A stretch of DNA of 64,000 bases from Desulfacinum hydrothermale DSM 13146 (GTDB taxonomy: Bacteria > Desulfobacterota > Syntrophobacteria > Syntrophobacterales > DSM-9756): the NCBI RefSeq assembly GCF_900176285.1, contig NZ_FWXF01000009.1, positions 1-64,000 of the forward strand. The letters run 5' to 3'. The stretch's first letter is position 1. Each line of letters opens with the position of its first letter. The translations under genes were made by a program, and so were the position numbers. Under the pieces are notes generated by a model. It saw only the letters and a program-made list of their open reading frames with translations, did no database searches and had not been told where the DNA came from. This document shows positions 28,588-37,764 of the stretch, piece after piece.

Positions 28588-30894
28588 ATGAAGGACATGG
28601 CCGTCGGGTCGCTCAACCGGCTCCTCCGCACCTACGACCTCTTTCAAAAAATGATGCAATATCCCAAATTGCTGCCTTCGATGCGCCGGATCTTTTTGAG
28701 CTCACTCATCCGCCGGGGGGTGGTCACGGAAGAGGATCTGGAACGGAAGGTGCGGGAGGTTCTGGACGCGGAGGGGCTGGCGCACGACGAGGCGAACAGG
28801 GAGCGGATCCGCGGCGCGCTGATCGACCTGCTTTTTGCGTCCCACTTTTCCGAGAAGGAAGCGGTGGAGCACATCAATCTCGCCCGCAAACAGGATCAAT
28901 TCACCCATCTCAATCGCGTGGTCAATGCCGAGGGAGCCACCGCTCGGCAGATTCAAAAGGCCCTCAAGGCGTTTTGTGCCATCCCCCAGGGCGATCTCCA
29001 TATCGATCCCAGTGAGGCGGAAGGGGTTCGGGTGGCTCTCATCAACCATTTCATCTCCAATCAACTGCCGTTCATCGGTATCGCCAAAAAATATATCACG
29101 ATTCGGGACATCGACGAATTGCTGGACCACACCTACTCCTGCCCCCGCCGATCGGGGCGCATCGGCGGCAAGGCAGCGGGCATGCTTCTCGCCTACAAGA
29201 TTCTGGTGCCCCGCTTGAGCGAGGCGGATCCCGAATTGAAAGCCCACGTGGCCGTTCCCGAATCCTATTATTTCAACTCGGGCATCTTTTCGGACTTCAT
29301 CGACCACAACGGCCTCCACGCCTTTCACAGCCAAAAGTACAAGTCCCGGGAGGCCATCGAAGAGGACTACCAACACATCGCCGTGCTCTTCGAAAAGGCC
29401 GTCTTCCCGCCGGACATGGTGGCCATGTTCCGCAAATTTTTGCAGATGGTCGGCGAACATCCCCTGATTCTCCGTTCTTCCAGCCTTCTGGAAGACAATT
29501 TCGGTCATGCCTTTTCCGGCAAGTACGATTCCGTCTTCCTGGTCAATCATGGCAGCTTGGATCAACGCTTGAAAGAGTTCCTCTGGGGACTGAAGCGGGT
29601 CCACATGAGCACCTACGGTCCGGCTCCCATCCTTTACCGACGGGATCACAACCTGCTCGATTTCGACGAGAAGATGAGCGTGTTGGTGCAGAAGGTGGTG
29701 GGACAGCGCTACGGAGACTATTTCCTTCCTTTCGCCGCCGGTGTGGGGTTTTCTCGCAACACCTATCGATGGACTCCCAAGATCCGCAGCGAAGACGGCC
29801 TGGTGCGACTGGTGCTGGGGCTCGGCACGCGAGCCGTGGACCGTGTGGCCCAGGACTATCCGCGGCTGGTCGCGCTGAGTCATCCCGGGCTCCGCCCGGA
29901 GGGCAGCGCCGATCAGATCATCAAGTATTCCCAACGAATGGTGGATGTTCTCAACCTGAAGAAAGGCTGTTTGGAGTCCATACCCTTCCGGGAGGTCATG
30001 CGGGTTCTGCCGCCGGATGCGTCCTTTATGGCCCTTTCCTACAATCAGGACGGTCATTTGGCTCCGCCCATGTTCAAAGGGCGAACCGAGCCGCTGGAGC
30101 GAAGCTGTATCACTTTCGATAATTTCCTCCAACGAAGCCGCTTCGTTCCTTTGGTCCGAAAGGTTTTGAAAAAACTGGACCAGGCCTACGGATGGCCGGT
30201 GGACGTGGAGTTCGCCTGGGACCAGGACAAGCTCTACCTGCTCCAGTGCAGAACGCTCAGCGTTCGCCAGGAGATTCACCAGGTGAGTCTCCCGACGGAT
30301 GTTCCCCAAGAAGCCATTGTCTTCACCAACTCTCGAGTTGTGTTCAATGCGGTGGTTCGCAACGTGGAGGTCGTCGTCTACGTGGACCCCAAGGCCTATG
30401 GGCGCATGGCCCATTGGGAGGCCAAGCGGGCCATTGGACGTGTGGTAAGCCGGCTGAACCGCCGTCTGGAGGGCCGAAGGTATGCCCTGTTCGGGCCGGG
30501 GCGCTGGGGCAGCAACGACATCAACCTGGGCGTGCGCGTGGGCTACGAAGACATCAATCGCACCCTGATTCTTGGAGAAATCGCCTTTCAATCCGGGGGA
30601 ATCACCCCAGAGGTCTCGTTCGGAACGCACTTTTTCAACGACCTGGTGGAGGCGCGGATTGTTCCCGTGGCCATCCACCCCGACCAACCCCACACGATCT
30701 TCAACGAAGATTTCTTCACCAAGAGCGAAAACCGACTGGCGCAGTGGCTTCCCGATGACACATCGTACCAGGACGTGGTGCATGTGATCCATGTTCCCTC
30801 GGTCACATCCGGGCGTTATCTACACGTCTATCAGGATGCTGAGACACAGAAGGGCATCGGGTTTTTGGCACCTTTCGAAGATGAGTCACCGTGA
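28588..30894 (+). CDS. PEP/pyruvate-binding (PPDK_N) ATP-grasp-type protein without catalytic His domain
   Basis: 768 residues. The middle (~200-580) matches the ATP-binding domain of PEP synthase/pyruvate phosphate dikinase: RIGGKAAGMLLAYKIL, HPLILRSSSLLEDNFGHAFSGKYDSVF, VDVEFAWDQDKLYLLQCRTLS. The swivelling phosphohistidine domain and the PEP-binding barrel of those enzymes are absent; instead there is a carboxy-terminal ~170-residue region with YALFGPGRWGSNDINLGVRV, of unknown role. The amino-terminal ~150 residues are helical and specific. It may phosphorylate a different acceptor. GGAAAGGAG precedes the ATG. A small secreted-protein gene follows. Confidence 0.8.
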   Translation: MKDMAVGSLNRLLRTYDLFQKMMQYPKLLPSMRRIFLSSLIRRGVVTEEDLERKVREVLDAEGLAHDEANRERIRGALIDLLFASHFSEKEAVEHINLARKQDQFTHLNRVVNAEGATARQIQKALKAFCAIPQGDLHIDPSEAEGVRVALINHFISNQLPFIGIAKKYITIRDIDELLDHTYSCPRRSGRIGGKAAGMLLAYKILVPRLSEADPELKAHVAVPESYYFNSGIFSDFIDHNGLHAFHSQKYKSREAIEEDYQHIAVLFEKAVFPPDMVAMFRKFLQMVGEHPLILRSSSLLEDNFGHAFSGKYDSVFLVNHGSLDQRLKEFLWGLKRVHMSTYGPAPILYRRDHNLLDFDEKMSVLVQKVVGQRYGDYFLPFAAGVGFSRNTYRWTPKIRSEDGLVRLVLGLGTRAVDRVAQDYPRLVALSHPGLRPEGSADQIIKYSQRMVDVLNLKKGCLESIPFREVMRVLPPDASFMALSYNQDGHLAPPMFKGRTEPLERSCITFDNFLQRSRFVPLVRKVLKKLDQAYGWPVDVEFAWDQDKLYLLQCRTLSVRQEIHQVSLPTDVPQEAIVFTNSRVVFNAVVRNVEVVVYVDPKAYGRMAHWEAKRAIGRVVSRLNRRLEGRRYALFGPGRWGSNDINLGVRVGYEDINRTLILGEIAFQSGGITPEVSFGTHFFNDLVEARIVPVAIHPDQPHTIFNEDFFTKSENRLAQWLPDDTSYQDVVHVIHVPSVTSGRYLHVYQDAETQKGIGFLAPFEDESP

Positions 30895-30921
30895 TCTCTT
30901 TCCATGCCGGAGGAAGTAACC

Positions 30922-31551
30922 ATGAAACGTTACCTGATCGTTCTTTGCATCCTCCATCTGATGGCCACCGCGGTACCTGCCTGGGCCAAAGCGCCACGGG
31001 AAATCGCCGGATATCGGCTGGGGCAATCTTTGGACAGCTGTTACCAACGCGTGGTGGCTGGTCCGGTCTATCCCGTTCGACTTCGGCCCTACCTCATGGA
31101 AGTTCCCGTGGTGGTGCCCCAGGGGTTTCATAGCGGCTACATCATCTATGGCAACTGCGCCGATCCGGGCATCATTGCGCGCATCAAGGTCAAATATGCC
31201 AACGACAGCCGTCGATTCTTCGACCAGCTGTTGAATCGGCTCAAGCAGAGATTCGGTGACCCGGACGAATACAAGGGGGATGCCTTTCAGGCCTATTTGG
31301 CGTGGAAGTGGTCCTTTGAGGAACCGGACGGGCAACGCATCACCATGATCTTGAGCCACTACAGCGGTGACGACGATGAGCACACCCAAGGAAACGCCCT
31401 CAAACTCACGCTCACCACACAGATCGCAAAGGAACGCCGGTGCTACGAGGCGGAGGAAAAGCGCAAGCCCAAGCCCGGTATGCGCCTTGGGCGGGGGCAG
31501 GGCCGTGCCGGAGCGCCCCAGAACTGGGACAATTTGCTGCCGCGTCCATAG
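30922..31551 (+). CDS. Secreted protein of unknown function
   Basis: About 209 residues with a clear signal peptide (MKRYLIVLCILHLMATAVPAWA), a globular part with two Cys pairs possible (SLDSCYQR, GNCADPG, RRCYEAE) and a low-complexity basic tail (RKPKPGMRLGRGQGRAGAP). GGAGG lies eight bases before the ATG. It follows the PPDK_N-type gene by 27 bases and is probably co-transcribed. No family recognised. Confidence 0.7.
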   Translation: MKRYLIVLCILHLMATAVPAWAKAPREIAGYRLGQSLDSCYQRVVAGPVYPVRLRPYLMEVPVVVPQGFHSGYIIYGNCADPGIIARIKVKYANDSRRFFDQLLNRLKQRFGDPDEYKGDAFQAYLAWKWSFEEPDGQRITMILSHYSGDDDEHTQGNALKLTLTTQIAKERRCYEAEEKRKPKPGMRLGRGQGRAGAPQNWDNLLPRP

Positions 31552-31719
31552 CGACCGCCGCCGGTGTCCTAACCCCCCAGGAGCTTGTGCGACCGTGCCC
31601 CTTCGGCCTTTTCGGGGATTTCCGACGCGTTGAAATTCCGCTGGGCCCTGTGGTGTTTTGGGAGCCGGCCCCAGGAAGCAGGGTGGATTCTCTTTTGCGA
31701 TTGCAACTGAGGAAACGCC

Positions 31720-32472
31720 ATGTTCGGGGGGTACACATCAGGGCCGCGCGTGGTGGCCGCAGAGACGGCCCCCGAAGAGACTCTTGCGGAGAACGGGAAG
31801 ATCATCCGAAGGCGAAGGGGGCTGTCCGGAGATTTCATGATGGATGGCGCTGAGACGCGGTCCCACTTTCTCCACGCATACTTTCGAGAGCAGGATCAAA
31901 AGAGGGGCGTCTATGCCGTGACGGCCGTGGGAGAGTTCGTGCCCTGTTCCCTGACGTACCTGGAACACGGCATGACCCATTTCCTGTCACGATACCCGGC
32001 GGCGCGGAAATTTCTCTTTTTGGACGCCGGCAGCGGCGATGGACGGGTGGTGTTTCTCCTCTCGGTGGTCTTCGGCTTGCGGGCCGTGGGCGTTGAATAC
32101 GACGAGCAGCTGCACGTCCGGGCCATGGACAACATGGCCAGTATCCTCCGTCGCTACCCCGCCTCTCCGCCACCGACCCTTCTGTGCGGCGACTTTCTGG
32201 ATGAAAGCCTGTACCGAAATCACGGCCTTCGTTTCGCCGATTTTCACGTGGTCTTCAACTACGCCAACAACCATACCCAGTTGGCGGAAAAGGTGATGCG
32301 AGACGGAGGCCAAGGCGCCTACTTTCTCCTCTACACCCCGCGCCCCACGGGCGAACGATTCCCGAGCCTTCAAGACGTTTCCAGCTTGTGCCTTGCACCC
32401 GAGCCCAGGACCGCCACCGGGCCCTACCTTCAGATCTACCGGCGAGTGCCTACCGAAAGCGGTTCTGCCTGA
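31720..32472 (+). CDS. SAM-dependent methyltransferase-like protein
   Basis: 250 residues. KFLFLDAGSGDGRVVFLLSVVFGLRAVGVEYDEQL is a class I methyltransferase SAM-binding motif with the acidic post-motif, and LCGDFLDESLYRNHGLRFADFHVVFNYANNHTQL supplies the later motifs, rather like Dot1/KMT-type methyltransferases. The substrate is unknown. The first ~55 residues are charged and may be an extension; later starts such as the ATG at 31837 are possible. Confidence 0.7.
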   Translation: MFGGYTSGPRVVAAETAPEETLAENGKIIRRRRGLSGDFMMDGAETRSHFLHAYFREQDQKRGVYAVTAVGEFVPCSLTYLEHGMTHFLSRYPAARKFLFLDAGSGDGRVVFLLSVVFGLRAVGVEYDEQLHVRAMDNMASILRRYPASPPPTLLCGDFLDESLYRNHGLRFADFHVVFNYANNHTQLAEKVMRDGGQGAYFLLYTPRPTGERFPSLQDVSSLCLAPEPRTATGPYLQIYRRVPTESGSA

Positions 32473-32487
32473 TCTCGGGATGGATGT

Positions 32488-33348
32488 TTATTCCATGTTG
32501 CGGAGGCGTTGCTCCAGGGCTTTCCACGGGAAGCGTCTGCCGGGGCAGTCGGTGTTGGCCCCCGGTACGTCTCCATGACCGAGGATGTGGCTGGGGGGGA
32601 TGTGGTAGTAGTAGACCAGTTCTCGAACGAGCCGAGCCAAAGAATCCATCTGCTTGGGGGTGGGGAGATCCTGGTCGAAGTTTCCCACCAAGGCGATGCC
32701 GATGGCCTTCCGGTTCATGTTTCCGGCCTTGCAGTGGGCTCCTTCCTCTTGCTTGATCCAACGGGGGGCCACCTCGATTTGTCCGTCTCCCTTTCCCAGG
32801 GATCCGTTGTCGATCAGAAAGTGGTAGCCCAGACCGTTCCAGAACCCCCGCTTGAGGTGGCTGGTGTTAATAACATTAGCATTTCCGATATCCGTGGCCG
32901 TGTGATGGATCACGATGTAACGCCAGCAGGTGTTGGGATACAAGGGCACCACATTCTGGAAATAACGGGCGTTGGGAATGATGAGTTTCTGTCCGATGCG
33001 GATGGTGGCTCCCGGCTTCAGGCCATTGGCCCTGTAGATGTCCGCCATGGGAACTCCATACATCTTGGACAGTCGCCACACAGTTTCCAGAGGCGCCACC
33101 TCATGGACGACCGTCCTCGGTCGTGCGTTCACCTTCAGGGGTTCCTTGACTACCTGGATGCGTTGCGGATGCGTGGTGCCGCGTGGGGGCGGCGCGTGGC
33201 GAACGTTCCCGGACGGGCGGCTCCCACAGCCGGCCAGGATCACACCCAGCAATAGGAGACAAAGAAAGCTCTTAAGACCAACTGAAACCGTCTGGACAGG
33301 GGATCTGACAGCACTCCGGGCACCGTCTTGGATCACATGCATGGTCAT
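32488..33348 (-). CDS. Lipoprotein LysM/N-acetylmuramoyl-L-alanine amidase
   Basis: About 286 residues. A lipoprotein signal (SFLCLLLLGVILAGCGS, lipobox LAGC) is followed by a LysM peptidoglycan-binding repeat (VHEVAPLETVWRLSKMYGVPMADIYRANGL...IRIGQKLIIP) and an amidase_2/PGRP domain: YIVIHHTAT (zinc His), YHFLIDNGSLGKGDGQIEV, and GHGDVPGANTDCPG (second His and Cys). It should cleave the amide bond between muramic acid and the stem peptide in the periplasm. The start at 33348 is preferred over much longer readings because the signal peptide begins shortly after it; ATG 33342 is an alternative. Confidence 0.88.
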   Translation of the reverse strand: MTMHVIQDGARSAVRSPVQTVSVGLKSFLCLLLLGVILAGCGSRPSGNVRHAPPPRGTTHPQRIQVVKEPLKVNARPRTVVHEVAPLETVWRLSKMYGVPMADIYRANGLKPGATIRIGQKLIIPNARYFQNVVPLYPNTCWRYIVIHHTATDIGNANVINTSHLKRGFWNGLGYHFLIDNGSLGKGDGQIEVAPRWIKQEEGAHCKAGNMNRKAIGIALVGNFDQDLPTPKQMDSLARLVRELVYYYHIPPSHILGHGDVPGANTDCPGRRFPWKALEQRLRNME

Positions 33349-33473
33349 CCCTGCATCATCTGGAACGGATGGATGTTGATGCACACTGTTCAAGAACTGT
33401 CTCACTCTTTTCCCTTCCGGCCCCATGCGCTGGACACGGCAATCCATGGCGGACAAACCACCGCACCCAGGGC

Positions 33474-33959
33474 TCAGGCCAGATCCATCAGGAGGGCCGT
33501 TTCGTCGCAATCCGGAAACTTGCTGCAGTGGAGGCAATCCACCCAGATCTTCTGGGGGAAGATGTGCTTTTCCACCAGATGAAACCCTTGCTTTTGAAAG
33601 AAAGCCACCTCGTAGGTGAGCACAAAGACACGTGCAATCTCCAGCTCCCGTGCTTCTTCCACACAAGCGCGCACCAGTGCGGCCCCGATCCCATGGCCCT
33701 GGCATTCCCGCTTTACGGCGAGAGATCGAATCTCGGCCAGATCTTCCCACACCACGTGCAGACTGGCGCACCCCAGGATCTCCTTGCTCTGCGTGTCTTC
33801 CCAGACGAAGGTATCCCGAATGTGGGTATAGAGATCGTTCAGCGAGCGGGGCAGGAGCCTGCCCTCGCTTGCAAAAGCATTGAGCAGCCTATGCAGGCAT
33901 TTCACATCGGAGATGCGCGCCTTTCGGATCATCTGCACCCCTTTGGCTTTCTTGTCCAT
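33474..33959 (-). CDS. GNAT N-acetyltransferase, probable short ArgA-type
   Basis: 161 residues with the GNAT fold: MIRKARISDVKCLHRLLNAFA, IRSLAVKRECQGHGIGAALVRACVEEA (acetyl-CoA loop QGHGIG), VFVLTYEVAFFQKQGFHLVEK. The ending WVDCLHCSKFPDCDETALLMDL is what I recall from short N-acetylglutamate synthases of deltaproteobacteria, making arginine biosynthesis its likely pathway. It ends three bases before... and lies just downstream of the NifS-like gene on the same strand (gap of three bases), so it may be the last gene of that operon. Confidence 0.75.
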   Translation of the reverse strand: MDKKAKGVQMIRKARISDVKCLHRLLNAFASEGRLLPRSLNDLYTHIRDTFVWEDTQSKEILGCASLHVVWEDLAEIRSLAVKRECQGHGIGAALVRACVEEARELEIARVFVLTYEVAFFQKQGFHLVEKHIFPQKIWVDCLHCSKFPDCDETALLMDLA

Positions 33960-33962
33960 ATC

Positions 33963-35156
33963 CTAACGAAGTCCGCGCCGTCTCTTTCGGGAAACCAGCC
34001 GATCCACCCTTTCCACCAGACAAAGGAGATCCTCCTGGGACGTGTCCAGGCCGGGGGCCGCCCGGACGGTGCCCTCGGGATAGGTGCCCAGGGTGCGGTG
34101 AGCCAGGGGGGCGCAGTGGAGCCCTGCTCTCACGGCGATCCCCGCCTGAGCTAGAACGGATGCCACATCCTGAGGGTGCAGGCCCTCCACCCGAAAGGAG
34201 ACGGCGTTGCCGCCGCGCCGGTGAGGCCGATGGACCACAACCCCCCGGACGGCTTCCATCTGGTCTTCCAGAAAGGAGGCGGCACCACGTTCGCGTTCGC
34301 CGATGCTTTGCACGCCGCGTTCTTGCACCGTGTGGATTCCGGCCTTCAGACCGGCGATACCGGGGACGTTGGGCGTACCGGCTTCGTAGCGATCCGGCAG
34401 GTGTTCCGGTTGCTCCCATTGTTCAGAGCGGCTTCCGGTGCCACCTTCCAGCAACGGAGCAACGTCCACGTGGCGGCCCACATAAAGCAGCCCCACACCG
34501 GAGGGTCCCAGAAGCCCCTTATGGCCCGAACAGGCGATCATCGCACAACCCCACTGGTCGGCGTGAATCGGCACGATTCCCGCCGTCTGGGCGGCATCCA
34601 GCAGAAACGCCACTCCCCGTTCATGACACAACCGGGCTATGGATTCCACAGGAAACAACGCCCCGTTCACGTTGGAAGCGTGGGGGCACACCACCAGTCG
34701 GGGAGGGGGGTCCAGGGCCTTACGGACCAGGTCCAGGTCCAGTGCACCCGATGGAAGGCAGGGCAACCATTCCACGGTCACATCCCTTTCGCGCATGAGC
34801 CGGGCCAGGGGGCGAGCCACGGCGTTGTGCTCCATGGAAGTGGCCACCACCCGGTCTCCGGGACGCACGAAGCCCTTGAGAGCGCAGTTGATCCCTTCCG
34901 TGGCACTCTTGGTAAAGACCACGCGGCTCGGATCCTCCGCCCCCAGAAGGTCCGCCGCCGCCCGGCGTGCCTCTTCGATCCATTGGGTCGCCTTTTGGGC
35001 CCTGGGGTGGGTTCCGCGCCCCGGAGCCGCCAGTTCCCGAAGGGCCCACAACACCGCTTCTTCCACCGCCGCAGGCTTGGGATAGCTGGTGGCCGCATGG
35101 TCCAGGTAGATGTCCGCAGCGTCCGACCGCTTGTGGGAGAAGGGGGATTGGGTCAT
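33963..35156 (-). CDS. NifS-like class V aminotransferase (cysteine desulfurase family)
   Basis: 397 residues. IYLDHAATSYPKP opens the fold; VFTKSATEGIN, HASNVNG, FLLDAAQTAG and MIACSGHKGLLGP (PLP lysine) are typical. The Cys in AGLHCAPLAHRTLGT sits where cysteine desulfurases carry the sulfur-accepting Cys. The segment resembles the subfamily that I recall being linked to selenium-dependent molybdenum hydroxylases. It overlaps fdhD by four bases (ATGA), so it probably feeds sulfur or selenium to FdhD or to a molybdoenzyme. It fits the selenium theme of the window. Confidence 0.88.
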   Translation of the reverse strand: MTQSPFSHKRSDAADIYLDHAATSYPKPAAVEEAVLWALRELAAPGRGTHPRAQKATQWIEEARRAAADLLGAEDPSRVVFTKSATEGINCALKGFVRPGDRVVATSMEHNAVARPLARLMRERDVTVEWLPCLPSGALDLDLVRKALDPPPRLVVCPHASNVNGALFPVESIARLCHERGVAFLLDAAQTAGIVPIHADQWGCAMIACSGHKGLLGPSGVGLLYVGRHVDVAPLLEGGTGSRSEQWEQPEHLPDRYEAGTPNVPGIAGLKAGIHTVQERGVQSIGERERGAASFLEDQMEAVRGVVVHRPHRRGGNAVSFRVEGLHPQDVASVLAQAGIAVRAGLHCAPLAHRTLGTYPEGTVRAAPGLDTSQEDLLCLVERVDRLVSRKRRRGLR

Positions 35157-35971
35157 GAGAGCCTTTCCTTGCCGGTGTAGAGAGTGAACTTGCCGGCTCG
35201 GGCGTAGCCGATCAGGGTGATGTTCAGCTGGTGGGCCAGCGCGATGGCCAGGGTGGTGGCGGTGTTTCGGCTGACCACAACCGGCAGTCCCACCTTGGCG
35301 GCTTTGATGATGATCTCCGAGGTGAGCCGCCCTGTGGTGATGAGGAGCTTGTCCTCCAGGGGCATCCGGTGCAAGAGGGCGTGCCCCACGAGCATATCCA
35401 CGGCGTTGTGGCGCCCGATGTCGTCTCGGAAGACGAGGATCTCCCGGCAATCGGCCAAGGCGCAGTTGTGGACGCCGTGGGTTCTCTTGTAGGTCTGACT
35501 CAGGTCGTTCAGCTTACGGACGTGTTGGCACAGCGCGTGTGCCGGCACACGAATGGGGCTTTCGACCGGCTGGGCGAGCAAGGCGTCCAGCGCATGGTAG
35601 AAGAGGGTCCCCTTGCCGCATCCGGAAGCGAGGGTGCGCTTGTGAAGCAGGGTCTCGCTCAGTGCGGTATCGGATTGCACCTGGAGGTGCACCCGTCCCG
35701 TGTTCGCTTCGACCTGGACGCTCACAAGATCATCGGTGCTGTCCAGGAAGCCTTCCGCATAGGAAAAACCCACCGCCAGCTCTTGCAAGTGATGGCCGGC
35801 ACAGAGCAGGGTCACGATCTCGCGCTCATTCACAAACAGGGTGACGGGCCGTTCCTCGATGACCCATTGGGTCTGAGGGATCCAATCGCCTTGTCCGTTG
35901 TAGAGCCAGGATTCCACGGGAGAGACCTTCTCTTCTCCCGCATCGGCTCGATTTCGATCATCTCTTTCCAT
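35153..35971 (-). CDS. fdhD: FdhD, sulfurtransferase for formate dehydrogenase maturation
   Basis: 272 residues. ERPVTLFVNEREIVTLLCAGHHLQELAVGFSYAEGFL, NDLSQTYKRTHGVHNCALAD, FRDDIGRHNAVDMLVGHAL and ITTGRLTSEIIIKAAKVGLPVVVSR are the conserved blocks. FdhD binds molybdopterin guanine dinucleotide and passes sulfur from a desulfurase to it. The functional cysteine region reads SGCGKGTLF, with one Cys instead of the CxxC pair known from E. coli. The adjacent, translationally overlapping NifS-like gene is the natural sulfur donor. No formate dehydrogenase gene is in view. Start ATG 35971. Confidence 0.93.
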   Translation of the reverse strand: MERDDRNRADAGEEKVSPVESWLYNGQGDWIPQTQWVIEERPVTLFVNEREIVTLLCAGHHLQELAVGFSYAEGFLDSTDDLVSVQVEANTGRVHLQVQSDTALSETLLHKRTLASGCGKGTLFYHALDALLAQPVESPIRVPAHALCQHVRKLNDLSQTYKRTHGVHNCALADCREILVFRDDIGRHNAVDMLVGHALLHRMPLEDKLLITTGRLTSEIIIKAAKVGLPVVVSRNTATTLAIALAHQLNITLIGYARAGKFTLYTGKERLS

Positions 35972-36010
35972 GGGGGTTCAACCGTTCCATGGCTTCTTTG
36001 AAAGACGTCC

Positions 36011-36457
36011 TCAGCGGATTCCTTCTTGGGAAAAATAATCGGCCAGGATGCGCGCATGATCAAAGGCCAAATTGGCCGGCAACCTATCGGGCGCAAAGAG
36101 AGCCACCTTCCGGGCGTCGTCGGCCGCACGGGCAGTTCCACGGCCGACGGCGGAAAAGACCACACTCACCACATGTCCCCTGGGATCCCGGCCGGGATCG
36201 GAATAGGCCCGAAACTGCCGCAATCGGCTGAGCTCCAGCCCGGTCTCTTCGGCCACCTCCCGCATGGCGGCCTGCTCCAGGCTCTCCCCATAGTCCACAA
36301 AACCTCCGGGAAGCGCCCAGCCGGCGGGAGGGTTTTTCCGCTCAATCAACACCACCCGAGTGTCCACCCGGATGATGACGTCCACCGCCAGGGAAGGATT
36401 TCTCTGGCGGGCCACGGAAGCCCCGCATTGGGGACAGACGATGCTGGGTGCCTTCAT
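36011..36457 (-). CDS. Nudix hydrolase with zinc-ribbon-like start
   Basis: 148 residues. A short CPQCGASV knuckle leads into a Nudix fold; GGFVDYGESLEQAAMREVAEETGLEL matches the Nudix box (GX5EX7REUXEEXGU) with all catalytic Glu present. The substrate is likely a nucleoside diphosphate derivative such as ADP-ribose, but this is not settled by sequence. The ATG at 36457 overlaps the stop of the upstream permease gene by four bases, showing coupling, and fdhD follows after 39 bases. Confidence 0.88.
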   Translation of the reverse strand: MKAPSIVCPQCGASVARQRNPSLAVDVIIRVDTRVVLIERKNPPAGWALPGGFVDYGESLEQAAMREVAEETGLELSRLRQFRAYSDPGRDPRGHVVSVVFSAVGRGTARAADDARKVALFAPDRLPANLAFDHARILADYFSQEGIR

Positions 36458-37764
36458 GACGTTTGCTCTCCTTGCCGGGCCGGAATCAGCACATGTTCCA
36501 GTAAAAGTACCAGGAAAATGCCCATAACCAAACCGTTTCCCATGATGACACGGGCCAGGCCGGGCAGGGAACGCACAAAGCCTACCGGCAAAAAGGCCGC
36601 CATCGTGCCAACCAAGAGGGGAATGCCCACAATGAAATAGTCCCGGCTTTCCAAGGGGCCTTTCTGGCAGATGAGCGAGATGCCGGCTCCCACCTGGCCT
36701 CCCATGGCCACCACCATGGCGGCGGCGACCACCGCGGGAGGGGGTAGGGCCAAAAGGGCGGTGAACTTTGGGATGAAGGCGGCGAGTACCAGGAGCAGAC
36801 CGCAATAGGTCAGTGCGTAGCGACTGGCCACTCGGCTGGCCAAGACCACCCCCGGGCCGGTGCTGTAGCACACCGTGCCCACGAGCCCCAGCAGCCCACA
36901 GCAGATACCGGAAATGCCGTTGAAAAACAACCCGCGTTTCAGGCGGGTCTCCACCGCTGCGCCGGTGGTGATGGCACTCATGCCTTGAACGCTACCCACG
37001 CTATTGACGAGGATCGCCACGTAGGTCACCAGAAAGGCGAGGAATGCGGACAGATTCCATGCGGGGGATTCCGGCAGCCAGGGAGACGGGATGGCGATCC
37101 AATGGGCCGTGCGCAAGGGCGTGAGGGAGGCCTTGCCCCACAGGCCGAAGAGCGCCGTTCCCACCGCCATTCCCATGGCCAGGCTGAAGGTCTTCCACAG
37201 GCCGCGCAGACGATGGCCCAGATAGGCCATGAGAAGCGTAAGCCCCAGGCTCATGGCCAGCACACCCCCGTCACCTCCTCCGCCTTCAGGCGACGAAGCC
37301 CCCACCATGGCGGGGATGAGGTGTGGAAGAAGGGCCAGGGCGATGAGCATGAGGATGACGGCAATCACATTGGCTGTGAAAAGGCGCAAAAGATGGCGTG
37401 TCAAGCCTGCAGCCACCACGATCACCAGGCTGAGAGCGGCAAGGGAGGCTCCCCCCTGGACCGCCTGCAGTCCCAAGGGGGCCAGGGAGATGTAGGTGAG
37501 AAGATTGGCCGTGGAGGGGCCTTCGAACAGCGGGTATCGATGGCCGAAGAGGGTCTGCAATCCGGTGAAAAAGCCGGCCGTGAGGAGCGTGAGCTGCAGG
37601 AAGCGCACTTGTTCGGCGGTGGAAAGGTGGTAGCCCTGGGCCGCGATCTTTCCGGTCACAATGAGGGCCGGAAACACGATCATGGCCCATTGAAGGCCGT
37701 AGAGTAGGGCGTGGAGTAGGGGAGGGTGCTCATCCAGATCATAGAGGTAGCCAGGTTGGGCCAT
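36454..37764 (-). CDS. NCS2-type nucleobase (xanthine/uracil) permease
   Basis: 436 residues and about 12-14 membrane helices. GPSTANLLTYISLAPLG (with the NCS2 substrate-site region near it), TYVAILVNSVGSVQGMS and FFNGISGICCGLLGLVGTVCYSTGPGVVLASRVASR are recognisable family segments. It should import a purine or pyrimidine by proton symport. Together with the Nudix, FdhD and NifS-like genes it forms a co-oriented string that may serve a purine-using molybdenum hydroxylase; this is inference from the neighbourhood. Confidence 0.82.
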   Translation of the reverse strand: MAQPGYLYDLDEHPPLLHALLYGLQWAMIVFPALIVTGKIAAQGYHLSTAEQVRFLQLTLLTAGFFTGLQTLFGHRYPLFEGPSTANLLTYISLAPLGLQAVQGGASLAALSLVIVVAAGLTRHLLRLFTANVIAVILMLIALALLPHLIPAMVGASSPEGGGGDGGVLAMSLGLTLLMAYLGHRLRGLWKTFSLAMGMAVGTALFGLWGKASLTPLRTAHWIAIPSPWLPESPAWNLSAFLAFLVTYVAILVNSVGSVQGMSAITTGAAVETRLKRGLFFNGISGICCGLLGLVGTVCYSTGPGVVLASRVASRYALTYCGLLLVLAAFIPKFTALLALPPPAVVAAAMVVAMGGQVGAGISLICQKGPLESRDYFIVGIPLLVGTMAAFLPVGFVRSLPGLARVIMGNGLVMGIFLVLLLEHVLIPARQGEQTS

